Shown: positions 8,582 through 18,801, counted from the stretch's first letter. The stretch: DNA of 64,000 bases from Pseudorhodobacter antarcticus (GCF_900110135.1 NZ_FOCO01000003.1:1-64000), one strand, 5' to 3'. A program made the numbers and translations. Notes: generated by a model not told the origin, from the sequence alone.

Positions 8582-9973
8582 TCACTTCAACGCCTCCACC
8601 TTCGCCGCATCAAAGCCAGCTGCGGGTGTCAAAACCACACCGTCGCGACCCATTTGCACCAAAACACCGGCTGCCGCCAAATCCGCCTTCATCGCATCCA
8701 CCGCACTGAAATCTTTCGATTGTTTTGCCGCAGCCCAAAGCACCTCTAGCCGTCCCCCCAATCCGCCCAAATGATATGCATCAACCCAATCCCCCATCCC
8801 GTCTTCCAACAACCCCATCAAACGGGCGGAGGCTAACAGCCCCGTATAATCGCCCTGCCCCGCTGCCACATGCAAAGCCGCCAGCGCCCCCGCCGTGTTC
8901 AGATCATCAGACAAAGCGTCGATCACAGGGCCCAACGGGTTTGGGGCGGGCTCAATGCCCTCCACAAACCCGCGCCACTTGCGCAACGCTGCCTCTGCCT
9001 GCGCGGCCTTCTCCGCCGTCCAATCCATCGTTTTGCGGTAATGCGTGCCCAAAAATACAAACCTGATCACTTCACCTGGCACACCCTGATCCAGCAAATC
9101 GCGCACGGTGAAAAAATTGCCCAGCGATTTGGACATTTTGCGCCCCTCTACCTGCAACATCTCATTGTGCAGCCAATAATTGGCAAAGCCCGCATCCGGG
9201 TTGGCGCAGCAGCTTTGCGCCACCTCATTTTCATGGTGCGGAAAGGTCAAATCGGACCCGCCGCCGTGAATGTCGAACGACGGGCCCAGCAGTGCCTGCG
9301 ACATTGCGGAACATTCGATATGCCAACCGGGGCGGCCCCGGCCCCACGGGCTGTCCCAGCCCGGCGTCACGGCATCGGACGGTTTCCACAGCACGAAATC
9401 CATTGGGTCGCGTTTGTACGGGGCCACCTCCACCCGCGCGCCCGCGATCATATCATCGACCGACCGCCCCGACAGTTGGCCATAAGCCGGATAAGACCGC
9501 ACATCAAACAGCACATGGCCCTGTTCGCCGTAGGCATGACCCGAGGCAATAAGGCGTTCGATCATCGCGACCATTTCCACGATATATTGCGTCGCGCGGG
9601 GTTCATGGTCTGGGCGCAGGTTTCCCAGCGCGTCCATATCGGCGTGATACCACGCGATGGTTTCCTCAGTCCGCTGGTGGATCAATTCCTCAAGGCTGCC
9701 CGGCTCGCCGGCTTGTTGGCGGCGCAAGCCTTCGGCGTTGATCTTGTCATCAACATCCGTAAAATTGCGCACATACGTGACATGATCTGCGCCGTATTCA
9801 TGGCGCAGCACCCGGTTCAGCACGTCAAACATAATCACATTGCGCGCATTGCCCAGATGGGCGCGATCATAGACCGTTGGGCCGCACAGATAAATCCGCA
9901 CATTGGACGCGTCAATCGGGGTGAAATCCTCTTTCACGCGGGATTTGGTGTTGTGCAGTTTGATCTTGGCCAT
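8582..9973 (-). CDS. cysS: Cysteinyl-tRNA synthetase
   Basis: A 463-residue class I aminoacyl-tRNA synthetase charging tRNA-Cys. The HIGH-equivalent is AHLGNAR (38-44) and the KMSKS loop is KMSKS at 279-283. The four zinc ligands that select cysteine are all present: C30, C221 (HIECSAM), H246 and E250 (HHENEVAQ). Length matches the family (about 460). The ATG start has GGTG 4 bp upstream. It stands alone between the divergent TPM gene and cimA. Confidence 0.97.
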   Translation of the reverse strand: MAKIKLHNTKSRVKEDFTPIDASNVRIYLCGPTVYDRAHLGNARNVIMFDVLNRVLRHEYGADHVTYVRNFTDVDDKINAEGLRRQQAGEPGSLEELIHQRTEETIAWYHADMDALGNLRPDHEPRATQYIVEMVAMIERLIASGHAYGEQGHVLFDVRSYPAYGQLSGRSVDDMIAGARVEVAPYKRDPMDFVLWKPSDAVTPGWDSPWGRGRPGWHIECSAMSQALLGPSFDIHGGGSDLTFPHHENEVAQSCCANPDAGFANYWLHNEMLQVEGRKMSKSLGNFFTVRDLLDQGVPGEVIRFVFLGTHYRKTMDWTAEKAAQAEAALRKWRGFVEGIEPAPNPLGPVIDALSDDLNTAGALAALHVAAGQGDYTGLLASARLMGLLEDGMGDWVDAYHLGGLGGRLEVLWAAAKQSKDFSAVDAMKADLAAAGVLVQMGRDGVVLTPAAGFDAAKVEALK

Positions 9974-10105
9974 GGGGCACCTTTACGCAGTCTTTACAGC
10001 TTTGGCATATCAACATCAGGCCCGATTGGAAACGGCTTACTGGCCCTTTGCAGGTTGCGCCTTGCTGTTGTAGACCCGCGCAAACCGCCGCAAAAGGATG
10101 CGCCC

Positions 10106-10990
10106 ATGATCCGCCTGTTGATTTTGCTGTTGTGGCTGCCTGTTGGTGCAATGGCCCAGCCTTATCCTGCGCCCGTGTCGGATACGGTCAGTGATTACGC
10201 CAACTTGCTGCCGCCCGCAACGCAAGCGCGGATTTCGGCCAATCTGCAAGCGGCGCGGAATGAAACCGGGGTGCATATCGCCTTGGTCACCATCGCGCGC
10301 ATGGCCGATTACGGCGGCGCAGGGCCAAACGCCACGCGGCGGTTTGCCGATTTTGCCACGGGCTGGTTCAACGCTTGGGGCATTGGGGACGCCGCGCGCC
10401 ATGATGGGATTTTGATTTTGGTGTCGCAAGGCGATCGCGAAATGCGGATTGTTTTGGGCGATGCGTATGATGTGATTTGGGATGGGCGCGCGCAGCGGGT
10501 GATTGATACCGCCATGTTGCCCGCGTTTTCCGCAGGTGATTATCCGCGCGGCCTAGAGGCGGGGGCGCAATCGGCCATTGACCGTCTTGCGCGCCCTTTT
10601 GCCACGGGTGCGGCGGTGACGGCGGATAGCGGGTTTGCGCAGGACTCCGTTTGGGCGGGAATTACGGGCGTTTTGATCATCTTGGCCGCGGCGTTTGCAA
10701 TGATCTGGATGATCTTTAAATCCAAATTGCGCGATCTGTTGGTGCGGTTGCGCGCGTGCCCCAACTGTGGCGCGCGCAAATTGCGGGTGAAGCGCGGCGT
10801 GACCGTGCCACCAAGTGAGGATATTGGCGGAACCGGCCAACGGACGCAGCGCTGTGACGCCTGCAATGATACCCGCGTTGAGGCGTATAATATCCCTTCA
10901 AGATCTGTGGCGCGGGCGGCAAAATCATCCAGCAAGCGGGGGTTTGGCGGGGGCCGTTCGGGCGGGGGTGGTGCTTCGGGCAAGTGGTGA
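10106..10990 (+). CDS. TPM-domain membrane protein with zinc ribbon
   Basis: A 294-residue protein with a cleavable signal (MIRLLILLLWLPVGAMAQ). The periplasmic TPM (TLP18.3/Psb32/MOLO-1) domain covers about 20-165, and one transmembrane helix lies near 184-204. A cytoplasmic zinc ribbon follows (C218, C221, C250, C253), and the protein ends in a Gly/Ser-rich tail. The layout matches the YgcG-like TPM family found in many bacteria. The function is not established: phosphatase activity and membrane-complex maintenance have been proposed for relatives. ATG 10106 directly precedes the signal peptide. The frame stays open far upstream, but that part is antisense to cysS. Confidence 0.9.
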   Translation: MIRLLILLLWLPVGAMAQPYPAPVSDTVSDYANLLPPATQARISANLQAARNETGVHIALVTIARMADYGGAGPNATRRFADFATGWFNAWGIGDAARHDGILILVSQGDREMRIVLGDAYDVIWDGRAQRVIDTAMLPAFSAGDYPRGLEAGAQSAIDRLARPFATGAAVTADSGFAQDSVWAGITGVLIILAAAFAMIWMIFKSKLRDLLVRLRACPNCGARKLRVKRGVTVPPSEDIGGTGQRTQRCDACNDTRVEAYNIPSRSVARAAKSSSKRGFGGGRSGGGGASGKW

Positions 10991-11008
10991 ATGGGGGCAA
11001 ATGGTGAG

Positions 11009-11032
11009 GGGGGCAAGGTTTCCCCTGCCCCG
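11009..11032. terminator. Hairpin between the convergent TPM and outer-membrane genes
   Basis: GGGGCAAGG and a CCCCTGCCCC arm fold around TTT in the 51-bp gap between two convergent genes, with one mismatch and no clear U-tract. It probably works in both directions. This is judged from position and stem only. Confidence 0.4.
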
Positions 11033-11041
11033 CCCGTTACA

Positions 11042-11641
11042 TCAGAATTTATAGCCGACTTTGATTTGCACCAAATTGGCGCGCAAATCGGCCCCGCTGT
11101 TGTCAAAGTTGTTAAAGCGGTGATGGGTGAATTCGCCGCCAACGGTCCACGCATCATTCAGCGCGTAATCCATGCCGACACCCAAAACCAAGCCGTTGTC
11201 GGACCGGCCAACGCCGCTCAAGGTCGCCTTGGCATGCGCGCCGCCCACTGTGGCATAAACCAAGGTTTGGCCCAGATCATAGCCGCCCATCAGTTTCAAC
11301 TGGGTGACGCTGTCCAATTCCCCAACCGCGCCAAGGTCGATGTTTGCCGCGTTATACGCAAGCTCCACGCCCGTTACGAACTGGCCGTAGTCATATCGGT
11401 AGCCAGCATGGACGCCGCCGATCGCGCCATTGCCATCAAGGCTGACGGGGCCGGGCAGATCACCCGACAAATCGCCGTAGCCCAGCTGCGCGCCCGCGTA
11501 AAACCCAGTCCAATTGCCGGTTGGTGCGGGGGCGGTATAGACGGGTGTGATCATCGGCTCGGGGGTGGGGGTGTTCATGCCGCCCGCAAAGGCCGGCGCG
11601 CTGATCGCGGTCGCAAGGGCAAGAGATGTGATAAATTTCAT
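11042..11641 (-). CDS. Outer-membrane beta-barrel protein (OmpA-like/opacity porin family)
   Basis: A 199-residue secreted barrel. The signal peptide MKFITSLALATAISAPAFA is followed by a short Pro/Thr linker. Eight alternating amphipathic strands then start with GNWTGFYAGAQLGYG and end with the C-terminal aromatic QIKVGYKF recognised by the BAM machinery. The pattern fits the small porin-like OMP_b-brl family (Omp25/Omp31-like in alphaproteobacteria). Its role (structural or adhesive) is not evident. The gene has its own ribosome binding site (AGGTAA). Confidence 0.88.
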   Translation of the reverse strand: MKFITSLALATAISAPAFAGGMNTPTPEPMITPVYTAPAPTGNWTGFYAGAQLGYGDLSGDLPGPVSLDGNGAIGGVHAGYRYDYGQFVTGVELAYNAANIDLGAVGELDSVTQLKLMGGYDLGQTLVYATVGGAHAKATLSGVGRSDNGLVLGVGMDYALNDAWTVGGEFTHHRFNNFDNSGADLRANLVQIKVGYKF

Positions 11642-11819
11642 GGGATTACCTTTCGTGTGGGTCCACGGCTTTGTGCCGCTTGTCCCATCAACGCATAGAT
11701 AACCCTTTGGTTCCGTAGGGTTTAGCCCCCCTCACAGACCTGTGACCGCGCGTGTGTGTGACGGGGGAAATTCCGCCGATGCCGCGCGGATGTTCGGCGC
11801 AATCTGGCCTGTTTGGGGA

Positions 11820-13631
11820 TTAGATCGCAGCCTTTTCTTCTAGCGCCATCCATTCCGCCTCTAGTGCTGAAAGTTGGGTCTGTCGTTCGGCCATCATCTC
11901 GGACGCTTTGCGGAATTTCACGGGTTCGCGTGAGAACAAATCATCCGCCTCCAGCAATTCGCCCAGCTTGCTGATTTCGACCTCCATCTTGGCGATCAGA
12001 TCGGGCAGGTTTTCAAGGCGTTTGCGTTCGGTAAACGACAGCGTATCGGCGCGTTTGGTGTTTGATTTTTGCGCGGGCGCTGCGGCGGATTTGGCGGTAA
12101 ATGTCGCCTCCGGCGCCCATTCGATGTCGCGCTGGGACATATAATCGGTCCAGCCGCCGGGGAACACGCCCACGCGGCCCTGCCCCTCCAGCGCCACGGT
12201 CGAGGTCGCCACACGGTCGATGAAATCGCGGTCGTGGCTGACCAGCAGCACGGTGCCATCGTAATAGCCAAGGATATCTTGCAGCAAATCCAGGGTTTCG
12301 ACGTCCAGATCGTTTGTCGGTTCGTCGAGGATGAGCAGGTTCGACGGTTTTGCCATGATGCGGGCCAGCAAAAGCCGCGCCTTTTCACCGCCCGACAAGG
12401 AGCGCACGGGGGCGCGCGCCTGCGCCTCATTGAACAGGAAATCCTTGAGGTAGCCGACGACATGCTTGGGGTTGCCGCGCACCATCACTTGGTCCGAACT
12501 ACCCGACACCGACATCGACGGGTCATTGGTCAAGTTGTCCCACAGCGATGCGTTGGGGTCCAGCTGCGCGCGGGTTTGGTCGAACACGGCGATATCGAGG
12601 TTGGTGCCAAGGGTGATCGTGCCGCTGTCGGGGGTAATTTCGCCTGTCAGCATTTTCAGCAAAGTGGTTTTGCCAATACCGTTCGGCCCAACAAAGGCAA
12701 TCCGGTCGCCGCGCAGCACACGCAGATCAAGGTTGTTAACGATTTGCTGGTCGCCAAAGGCCTTGAAGATGCCTTTGGCCTCTACCACGCGCTTGCCCGA
12801 TGTGGTGCCCGATTCCAGCGCCATGGCGGCGGTGCCTTGGCGACGGATTTGGCCCGCGCGTTCGGCGCGCAGATCGGCCAGCGCGCGCACCCGGCCCTGG
12901 TTGCGTTTGCGGCGGGCCGAAATCCCTTCGACCGCCCAACGCGCTTCGGCTTTGATCTTGCGGTCTAGCTTGTGGCGCTGGTCGTCCTCCTCGGCCCAGA
13001 CGGTTTCGCGCCATTCCTCAAACCCGTCAAACCCGCTTTCACGGCGGCGCACTTGGCCGCGATCAATCCATAGGGTCGCGCGGGTGAGCGCCTTCAGGAA
13101 CGCGCGGTCGTGGGAGATGAGGACAAAGGCGGTGCGGGTCGATCGCAGCTCCTCCTCCAGCCATTGGATGGCTTGGATATCAAGGTGGTTGGTCGGCTCA
13201 TCAAGCAGCATCAACTCCGGCGCTTCGGCCATCAACCGGGCCAATGCGGCACGGCGGCGTTCCCCGCCCGAGGCAGAGGCCACAGGCGTTTCGGGGTTGA
13301 ATTTCAACCCTTCGGCCACCATCGCAACCTTATATTCCTCACCCTCAGGCAAATTGGCAGCGGCGTAATCGCCCAGCGTTTCATAAGCCGACAGGTCGGG
13401 GTCTTGTTCCATATAGCCCACGGTGACGCCGGGCGGCACAACGCGCGTGCCCGCATCGGGCAGCGTGAGGCCGGCCATCACCTTCATCAAGGTCGATTTG
13501 CCCGACCCGTTGCGGCCCACAAGCGCCACGCGGTCGCCGGGGTGAACGACCAGATCAAGGTTATCAAACACAGGGTCGCCGCCAAAGGTCAGCATGATAC
13601 CGGAAAGTTGCAACAAAGGGGCGCGGGCCAT
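11820..13631 (-). CDS. uup: ABC-F family ATPase, Uup-like
   Basis: A 603-residue duplicated ATP-binding cassette protein without membrane segments. ABC-F proteins act on the ribosome, and Uup is also linked to transposon excision and genome stability. Walker A motifs lie at GRNGSGKS (39-46) and GPNGIGKT (315-322). The signatures are SGGE at 121 and LSGGEKAR at 412, with Walker B/D-loops [10 protein letters not shown] (142) and [11 protein letters not shown] (433). The inter-domain linker holds ARWAVEGISARRKRNQGRVRAL, the Uup linker pattern. A C-terminal coiled coil (about 535-603) fits the Uup DNA-binding tail. Confidence 0.9.
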   Translation of the reverse strand: MARAPLLQLSGIMLTFGGDPVFDNLDLVVHPGDRVALVGRNGSGKSTLMKVMAGLTLPDAGTRVVPPGVTVGYMEQDPDLSAYETLGDYAAANLPEGEEYKVAMVAEGLKFNPETPVASASGGERRRAALARLMAEAPELMLLDEPTNHLDIQAIQWLEEELRSTRTAFVLISHDRAFLKALTRATLWIDRGQVRRRESGFDGFEEWRETVWAEEDDQRHKLDRKIKAEARWAVEGISARRKRNQGRVRALADLRAERAGQIRRQGTAAMALESGTTSGKRVVEAKGIFKAFGDQQIVNNLDLRVLRGDRIAFVGPNGIGKTTLLKMLTGEITPDSGTITLGTNLDIAVFDQTRAQLDPNASLWDNLTNDPSMSVSGSSDQVMVRGNPKHVVGYLKDFLFNEAQARAPVRSLSGGEKARLLLARIMAKPSNLLILDEPTNDLDVETLDLLQDILGYYDGTVLLVSHDRDFIDRVATSTVALEGQGRVGVFPGGWTDYMSQRDIEWAPEATFTAKSAAAPAQKSNTKRADTLSFTERKRLENLPDLIAKMEVEISKLGELLEADDLFSREPVKFRKASEMMAERQTQLSALEAEWMALEEKAAI

Positions 13632-13660
13632 GGGACTGCCTTGAATTTTAGGGATTGGAA

Positions 13661-13686
13661 AAAGCCGCCCCCATTGGGACGGCTTT
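13661..13686 (-). terminator. Intrinsic terminator of ndk
   Basis: Read on the minus strand: AAAGCCG-T-CCC, a 4-base loop, then GGG-G-CGGCTTT continuing into TTTT. One mismatch in the stem. It lies 27 bp after the ndk stop. Confidence 0.8.
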
Positions 13687-13713
13687 GGGATGCGTTAGAC
13701 CAGATTTAGGCGA

Positions 13714-14136
13714 TCAGCCAACCAGTTCAAGACCGGAGAAGTAGAAGGAGATTTCGCGCGCCGCAGCTTCTGGGCTGTCGGAACCGTGGACGGAGTTTTC
13801 ACCGACGGAGAGGGCGAAATCCTTGCGGATGGTGCCATCTGCCGCGTTTGCGGGGTTGGTGGCACCCATCACTTCGCGGTTTTTTAAAATGGCACCTTCA
13901 CCTTCCAGCACTTGCACGATGATCGGGGCGGAACACATGAATTCGCACAGTTCGCCATAGAACGGGCGTTCTGCGTGTTCTGCGTAAAACGCGCCAGCTT
14001 GGGCTTGGCTCAGGTGGATGCGCTTTTGGGCGACGATGCGCAGGCCAGCCTCTTCGAACTTGGCATTGATTTTGCCGGTCAGGTTGCGGTTGGTGGCGTC
14101 GGGTTTGATCATCGACAGGGTGCGTTCAACGGCCAT
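13714..14136 (-). CDS. ndk: Nucleoside diphosphate kinase
   Basis: A 140-residue enzyme transferring the gamma phosphate between nucleoside triphosphates and diphosphates. It opens [18 protein letters not shown], and the phospho-accepting histidine is H117 in the signature ENSVHGSDS. The length is exactly that of the family. ATG 14136 is the family start, and the open frame continues 41 codons upstream without similarity. It is followed by a good terminator and is divergent from the second ABC-F gene. Confidence 0.98.
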   Translation of the reverse strand: MAVERTLSMIKPDATNRNLTGKINAKFEEAGLRIVAQKRIHLSQAQAGAFYAEHAERPFYGELCEFMCSAPIIVQVLEGEGAILKNREVMGATNPANAADGTIRKDFALSVGENSVHGSDSPEAAAREISFYFSGLELVG

Positions 14137-14264
14137 TGTACTACTCACTTTGAAATTGGGTGTTTGTGGCGGCCTGCTATCACGGGCGGGCGGGGTTGAA
14201 AAGCCCACGTGGACGCCCACGCTAACGGTTGACGCCGCGCGCCACATCGGGCAAGGCAAGCGCC

Positions 14265-16109
14265 ATGTTACGCATCAATGATATCAGCTATTCCGTCGAA
14301 GGTCGCCCGTTGTTGGTGAACGCTTCTGCCACGATACCCACAGGCCACAAGGTGGGTCTGGTTGGACGCAATGGGGCGGGTAAAACCACCCTGTTCCGCC
14401 TGATCCGGTCCGAATTGGCGCTGGAGGGGGGGGATATTTCCATGCCCGCCCGGTCGCGCATCGGCGGCGTGGCGCAAGAGGTGCCATCGTCATCGACCAC
14501 GCTGTTGCAGACGGTGTTGGAGGCCGACACCGAGCGTGAGGCCTTGATGAAAGAGGCCGATACCGCCACCGACCCGCACCGCATTGCCGAAGTGCAAGCG
14601 CGTTTGACCGATATTGATGCCTGGTCTGCCGAAGGGCGCGCGGCATCGATTTTGAAGGGGCTTGGGTTTGATGCCGAAGCGCAGCTGCGCCCCTGTTCGG
14701 ATTTTTCGGGCGGCTGGCGGATGCGCGTGGCGCTGGCGGGGGTGTTGTTTGCGCAGCCCGATTTCTTGCTGCTGGACGAACCGACCAACTATTTGGACCT
14801 TGAAGGTGCGTTGTGGCTGGAAAGTTATCTGGCGAAATACCCGCACACTGTGATCATCATTTCCCACGACCGTGGGCTGCTCAATCGCGCCGTGCAGGGA
14901 ATTTTGCATCTGGACGAAAAAAAGCTGACCTATTGGTCTGGCCCTTACGATCAGTTTGCGCGCCAAATGGCGGAACGCCGAGCGGTGTTGCAGGCCGAAG
15001 CCAAGAAGCAAGAGGCGCGGCGGGCGCATTTGCAGTCGTTTGTGGACCGGTTCAAGGCGAAAGCCAGCAAAGCCGTGCAGGCGCAAAGCCGCGTGAAGAT
15101 GCTGGAAAAGATGGAGACGATCACCCCGCCCGAAGAAGCGCGCAAGCAGGTGTTTACTTTCCCCGAACCCGAGGAATTGTCGCCCCCCATCATCAACATG
15201 GACGGGGTTGCCGTGGGCTATGATGGGCCGCCGATTTTGCGCAACTTGTCGCTGCGCATTGACCAAGATGACCGGATCGCGCTGCTGGGCCGCAATGGTG
15301 AGGGCAAATCGACACTGTCCAAGCTGCTGGCAGGCAAGTTGAAGCCGGCGCATGGCAAAATGACGCAAAGTAGCAAGCTGCGCATCGGCTATTTCGCGCA
15401 GCATCAGGTGGACGAATTGTTCATTGATGAAACCCCATTGCAGCATTTGCAGCGGATGCGGCCCGCCGAAGGGCAGCCGCGGTTGCGCGCACGATTGGCG
15501 GGTTTTGGGTTGCTGGCGGACCAAGCGGAAACGGTGGTGGGGCGTTTGTCGGGTGGGCAAAAGGCGCGCTTGTCGCTGTTGCTGGCCACGCTGGACGCAC
15601 CGCATTTGTTGATTTTGGACGAACCGACAAACCACCTTGATATGGAAAGCCGTGAGGCGCTGGTGGAGGCGTTGACGACCTATTCCGGCGCGGTTGTGCT
15701 GGTGAGCCACGATATGCACCTGTTGGGGTTGGTTGCGGACCGGTTGTGGTTGGTCAAAGGCGGGGCTGTGATGCCTTATGGCGAAGATCTGGAGGCGTAT
15801 CGCAAGCAATTGCTGGCAGGCGATGACAGTGCAAAGCCAGTGAAACCCGTTGAAAAGGTAAAAAAAGCCAGCCGCGAGGATGTAAGCCTGCTGCGCGCGG
15901 ATGTGCGCAAATGCGAGGACCGCCTGACCAAGCTGAATGAGATGAGCGATAAGTTGGCGAAAAAGCTGGCAGACCCGGCCCTTTATGAACCCGCGCGCTT
16001 GGGCGAGATGGAAACTTGGCAAAAGAAATACGGCGAAGTGCGCGAAGCGCTGGACCGGGCCGAGGCGATGTGGCTGCGCGCGCAAGAAAAGCTGGAAGCG
16101 GCGGCCTGA
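14265..16109 (+). CDS. ABC-F family ATPase, YheS-like
   Basis: A 614-residue duplicated ATPase. The first cassette opens [20 protein letters not shown] with Walker [10 protein letters not shown] and signature FSGGWRMR, and the second has GRNGEGKST and LSGGQKAR. Both Walker B motifs read LLDEPTN or [11 protein letters not shown]. The N-terminal pattern, including [18 protein letters not shown] and the following QE segment, is closest to YheS among E. coli ABC-F proteins. A Lys/Glu-rich coiled-coil tail covers about 530-614. Members bind the ribosomal E site. ATG 14265 is the family start. Confidence 0.9.
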   Translation: MLRINDISYSVEGRPLLVNASATIPTGHKVGLVGRNGAGKTTLFRLIRSELALEGGDISMPARSRIGGVAQEVPSSSTTLLQTVLEADTEREALMKEADTATDPHRIAEVQARLTDIDAWSAEGRAASILKGLGFDAEAQLRPCSDFSGGWRMRVALAGVLFAQPDFLLLDEPTNYLDLEGALWLESYLAKYPHTVIIISHDRGLLNRAVQGILHLDEKKLTYWSGPYDQFARQMAERRAVLQAEAKKQEARRAHLQSFVDRFKAKASKAVQAQSRVKMLEKMETITPPEEARKQVFTFPEPEELSPPIINMDGVAVGYDGPPILRNLSLRIDQDDRIALLGRNGEGKSTLSKLLAGKLKPAHGKMTQSSKLRIGYFAQHQVDELFIDETPLQHLQRMRPAEGQPRLRARLAGFGLLADQAETVVGRLSGGQKARLSLLLATLDAPHLLILDEPTNHLDMESREALVEALTTYSGAVVLVSHDMHLLGLVADRLWLVKGGAVMPYGEDLEAYRKQLLAGDDSAKPVKPVEKVKKASREDVSLLRADVRKCEDRLTKLNEMSDKLAKKLADPALYEPARLGEMETWQKKYGEVREALDRAEAMWLRAQEKLEAAA

Positions 16110-16156
16110 CGCCAGCCCTTGGGGTTGGCGTTTGCAGGTATTTGGACCAAGATGAA
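16110..16156 (+). terminator. 3'-end hairpin of the YheS-like gene plus conserved AGGTATTT tail
   Basis: CGCCAGCCC (16110-16118), loop TTG, GGGTTGGCG (16122-16130) form a 9-bp stem with one G-T pair just after the stop codon. AGGTATTTGGACCAAGATG then starts at 16136. The tail matches those next to cysS and icd. The start of marC follows 36 bp later. Confidence 0.65.
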
Positions 16157-16191
16157 ATCAAAGGGCGGTATTCGCCCGAAAGGACGCCGTT

Positions 16192-16809
16192 TTGGAAACT
16201 GCCTTTTTGATCACCGCTTTTGCCACCTTGTTTGTGGTCATTGACCCGCCGGGGTTGATCCCGATGTTTATCGCGCTGACACCCGGCATGACCGCCGAGC
16301 AACGCCGGGTGATTGGCGGGCGGGCGTGTGTGATTGCGATTTTCATTTTGACCATGTTTGGCCTACTGGGGGAAGCGGTTTTGAGCGTTATTGGCATTTC
16401 CATGTCGGCGTTTCGGATTGCGGGCGGGATTTTGCTGTTTTTGACAGCGCTGGACATGCTGTTTGAACGGCGCACCCAGCGGCGCGAAGGGCAGACCACC
16501 AATGCCGACCATGACCCCTCGGTGTTTCCCATTGCTATCCCCCTGATCGCGGGGCCGGGGGCGATTGCCACCATGATTTTGCTGGTGGGTGAGGCGGGCG
16601 GCACATGGCAAGGCACATTGACCGTGCATTTGGTGATGATTTTCGTGGTGTTTCTGGCGTTTTTGCTGTTTTTGATCGCGGGGCCGTTGGAACGCTTGCT
16701 GGGCCGGGTGGGCACTGTGGTGATCACGCGGTTGCTGGGGATGCTGCTGGCCGCGCTGTCGGTACAATTTGTGATTGATGGGATCAAGGGCACAGGCTTG
16801 ATCGGGTAA
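16192..16809 (+). CDS. MarC family (UPF0056) inner-membrane protein
   Basis: A 205-residue membrane protein with six hydrophobic segments in the MarC arrangement. The first is METAFLITAFATLFVVIDPPGLIP, and the FPIAIPLIAGPGAIATMILL signature is near 110-130. MarC was once tied to multiple antibiotic resistance, but its transport substrate is unknown. The start is TTG 16192: AGGA at 16181-16184 lies 7 bp upstream, and the next in-frame Met would remove half of TM1. It is followed 41 bp later by the retropepsin-like gene on the same strand. Confidence 0.9.
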   Translation: METAFLITAFATLFVVIDPPGLIPMFIALTPGMTAEQRRVIGGRACVIAIFILTMFGLLGEAVLSVIGISMSAFRIAGGILLFLTALDMLFERRTQRREGQTTNADHDPSVFPIAIPLIAGPGAIATMILLVGEAGGTWQGTLTVHLVMIFVVFLAFLLFLIAGPLERLLGRVGTVVITRLLGMLLAALSVQFVIDGIKGTGLIG

Positions 16810-16850
16810 AAGCGTCCCCATCTTGGGTTGATGACACGGGAAGGGTTGGC

Positions 16851-17423
16851 ATGGACGGCGATATGATTGCGCGCTTGGGGTATTTGGGGCTGCTGATTGT
16901 GGCAGTTGGTGGGTATCTGTTGGTCGAATTTCGCGGGCGAATGGGGCAACTTGCGCGCGGCGTCATGTCTTGGGGCTTGATCTTTGTCGGGGTCATGGCC
17001 GGGTACGGGCTGTGGCAGGATATGGGCGGGCAGTATGTTGGCGGGCAAACTGTCACGGCGGATGCGGTCACCCTGCCCCGCGCAAATGACGGGCATTATT
17101 ATGTGACGTTGGATATCGACGGCACGGATGTTGATTTCATGATTGATACCGGCGCGTCCAACGTGGTGTTGACGCGGGGCGATGCGCAGCGTTTGGGGAT
17201 TGACCCGGCAGGGCTGGCCTATTTGGGCACGGCACAAACAGCGAATGGGTCTGTGCGGATTGCGCGGGTGATGTTGGAAAATGTGACGCTGGGCGGCTTT
17301 GTGGATGACGCCCTGCCCGCCTATGTCAATGAGGGCGAGATGTTTGGCTCTTTGCTGGGTATGGATTATCTGCGCCATTTCCGGGTGGAAATTGCCGATG
17401 GGCAGATGATTTTGCGCAGGTGA
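16851..17423 (+). CDS. Membrane-anchored retropepsin-like aspartic protease (TIGR02281 type)
   Basis: A 190-residue protein with two N-terminal membrane helices (about 8-25 and 38-56) and a single aspartic-protease-like domain (about 80-190). The catalytic-type motif is [11 protein letters not shown] with D99. The domain closes with [22 protein letters not shown], which matches the clan AA family of alphaproteobacteria (PerP/TIGR02281 group). PerP in Caulobacter cleaves a polarity factor, but here the substrate is unknown. As a single-domain retropepsin it would act as a dimer. Confidence 0.88.
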   Translation: MDGDMIARLGYLGLLIVAVGGYLLVEFRGRMGQLARGVMSWGLIFVGVMAGYGLWQDMGGQYVGGQTVTADAVTLPRANDGHYYVTLDIDGTDVDFMIDTGASNVVLTRGDAQRLGIDPAGLAYLGTAQTANGSVRIARVMLENVTLGGFVDDALPAYVNEGEMFGSLLGMDYLRHFRVEIADGQMILRR

Positions 17424-17432
17424 TAGGGGATT

Positions 17433-17509
17433 TGGCGCACCCAGCACGATTCGAACGTGCGACCTCTGCCTTCGGAGGGCAGCACTCTATCCAGCTGAGC
17501 TATGGGTGC
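17433..17509 (-). tRNA. tRNA-Arg (anticodon CCG)
   Basis: The minus strand folds as a complete cloverleaf of 77 nt including an encoded CCA. The acceptor stem is GCACCCA/TGGGTGC with discriminator G, and the D arm is GCTC..GAGT. The anticodon arm CTGCC-CTCCGAA-GGCAG gives anticodon CCG, and the T arm is GCACG-TTCGAAT-CGTGC. It lies 68 bp downstream of the sufS stop on the same strand. Confidence 0.97.
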
Positions 17510-17577
17510 GTTGGGATTTAAGTACCCAAAGCGGGCGGCAGTTGCAACGTGTTATTTGCGGGTTGTTCCCGCGCGGG

Positions 17578-18798
17578 TCAGCCGAACAGCTCGTGGCAAA
17601 ATTCCAGCGCGTCGACCAGTTTATCCGCCTCATCCGTGGTGTTGTACATCGCGAATGACGCGCGGCAGGTGGCCCCAACGCCCAAGTGATCCATCAAGGG
17701 CATCGCGCAATGGGTGCCCGCGCGCACGGCAATGCCGCGTTTGTCCAGAATGGTGGAAATGTCATGCGCATGCGCCGCCCCTTGCAGGGTAAAGCTGAAA
17801 ATCGCACCTTTTGTGGTTGAATTTCCCTGCACATTCAACCAGTTCAGGCCCGCCAGACGGTCGTGGGTATAATCGCGCAACGCGCCTTCATGGGCTGAAA
17901 TCGCGTCCATGCCGATGCCCATCATATAATCCAGCGCAACACCCATGCCGATTTGCTGGATGATGCCGGGGGTGCCCGCCTCAAACTTCATGGGGGCTGT
18001 GTTATAGGTCACGGTGTCGCGCGTCACCTCGCGGATCATATCGCCGCCGCCAAGGAAAGGGCGCATTTCATCCATGCGGTCGCGGTGAATATAGATCGCA
18101 CCCGACCCGCTGGGACCATAGAGTTTATGCCCGGTGATTGCGTAAAAATCGCAGCCCATCGCGGTGACATCGACCGACATATGCACCGCCGCTTGCGACC
18201 CATCGACCAGCGTGGCCACACCGCGCGCGCGGGCCGCGTGGCAAATCGTGGCGACATCAACCACCGTACCCGTCACATTCGACATTTGCGTGATCGCCAC
18301 CAGCCGCGTGCGCGGGCCAATCGCATCAATCACCGCCTGCGGGTCCAGATCGCCATTGGCATCACAATCGACCCATTTCAACACCACACCCATGCGTTCG
18401 CGCAGAAAATGCCACGGCACGATGTTGGCGTGGTGTTCCATGATGGACAAGACCACCTCATCCCCCGGCTGAAACCGGGGGGCGGCCCAAGCATAGGAGA
18501 TTAGGTTAATCGCCTCGGTGGTGCCTGTGGTGAACACAATTTCATCCTCGGACCCCGCGTTCAGGAAGCGGGCGACCTTGCCGCGCACCGCCTCATATTT
18601 ATCGGTCGCAAGGTTGGACAGATAGTGCAAGCCGCGGTGAACATTGGCATATTCTTGGGAATAGCCGATGTTCATCGCATCAATCACCACTTGGGGTTTT
18701 TGCGCCGATGCGCCGTTGTCCAGATACACCAGCGGGCGATCATTCACCTTGCGCGCCAAAATCGGAAAATCACCGCGGATTTTTGTGATGTCAAACAT
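17578..18798 (-). CDS. sufS: Cysteine desulfurase SufS
   Basis: A 406-residue group II cysteine desulfurase that makes persulfide sulfur for SufBCD cluster assembly. The PLP lysine is K225 in TGHKLYGPSG, and the active-site cysteine is C364 in RAGTHCAMP, the group II signature. ATG 18798 is preferred; a TTG lies one codon upstream, and GGAG is 8 bp from the ATG. It is the last gene of the suf operon and starts 3 bp after the Yip1-type gene. No sufE, sufT or sufA follows, because the tRNA comes next, so the sulfur acceptor must be elsewhere. Confidence 0.96.
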   Translation of the reverse strand: MFDITKIRGDFPILARKVNDRPLVYLDNGASAQKPQVVIDAMNIGYSQEYANVHRGLHYLSNLATDKYEAVRGKVARFLNAGSEDEIVFTTGTTEAINLISYAWAAPRFQPGDEVVLSIMEHHANIVPWHFLRERMGVVLKWVDCDANGDLDPQAVIDAIGPRTRLVAITQMSNVTGTVVDVATICHAARARGVATLVDGSQAAVHMSVDVTAMGCDFYAITGHKLYGPSGSGAIYIHRDRMDEMRPFLGGGDMIREVTRDTVTYNTAPMKFEAGTPGIIQQIGMGVALDYMMGIGMDAISAHEGALRDYTHDRLAGLNWLNVQGNSTTKGAIFSFTLQGAAHAHDISTILDKRGIAVRAGTHCAMPLMDHLGVGATCRASFAMYNTTDEADKLVDALEFCHELFG

Positions 18799-18801
18799 CA
18801 A

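Noticed and set aside
8870-10105. Upstream extension of the TPM gene frame
   Set aside because: Antisense to cysS. The signal peptide starts at ATG 10106, so the extension is not coding.
14490-16085. 531-codon open frame on the minus strand
   Set aside because: It is fully antisense to the YheS-like ABC-F gene. Composition is His/Gln/Arg-rich with no family motif, a GC-rich shadow.
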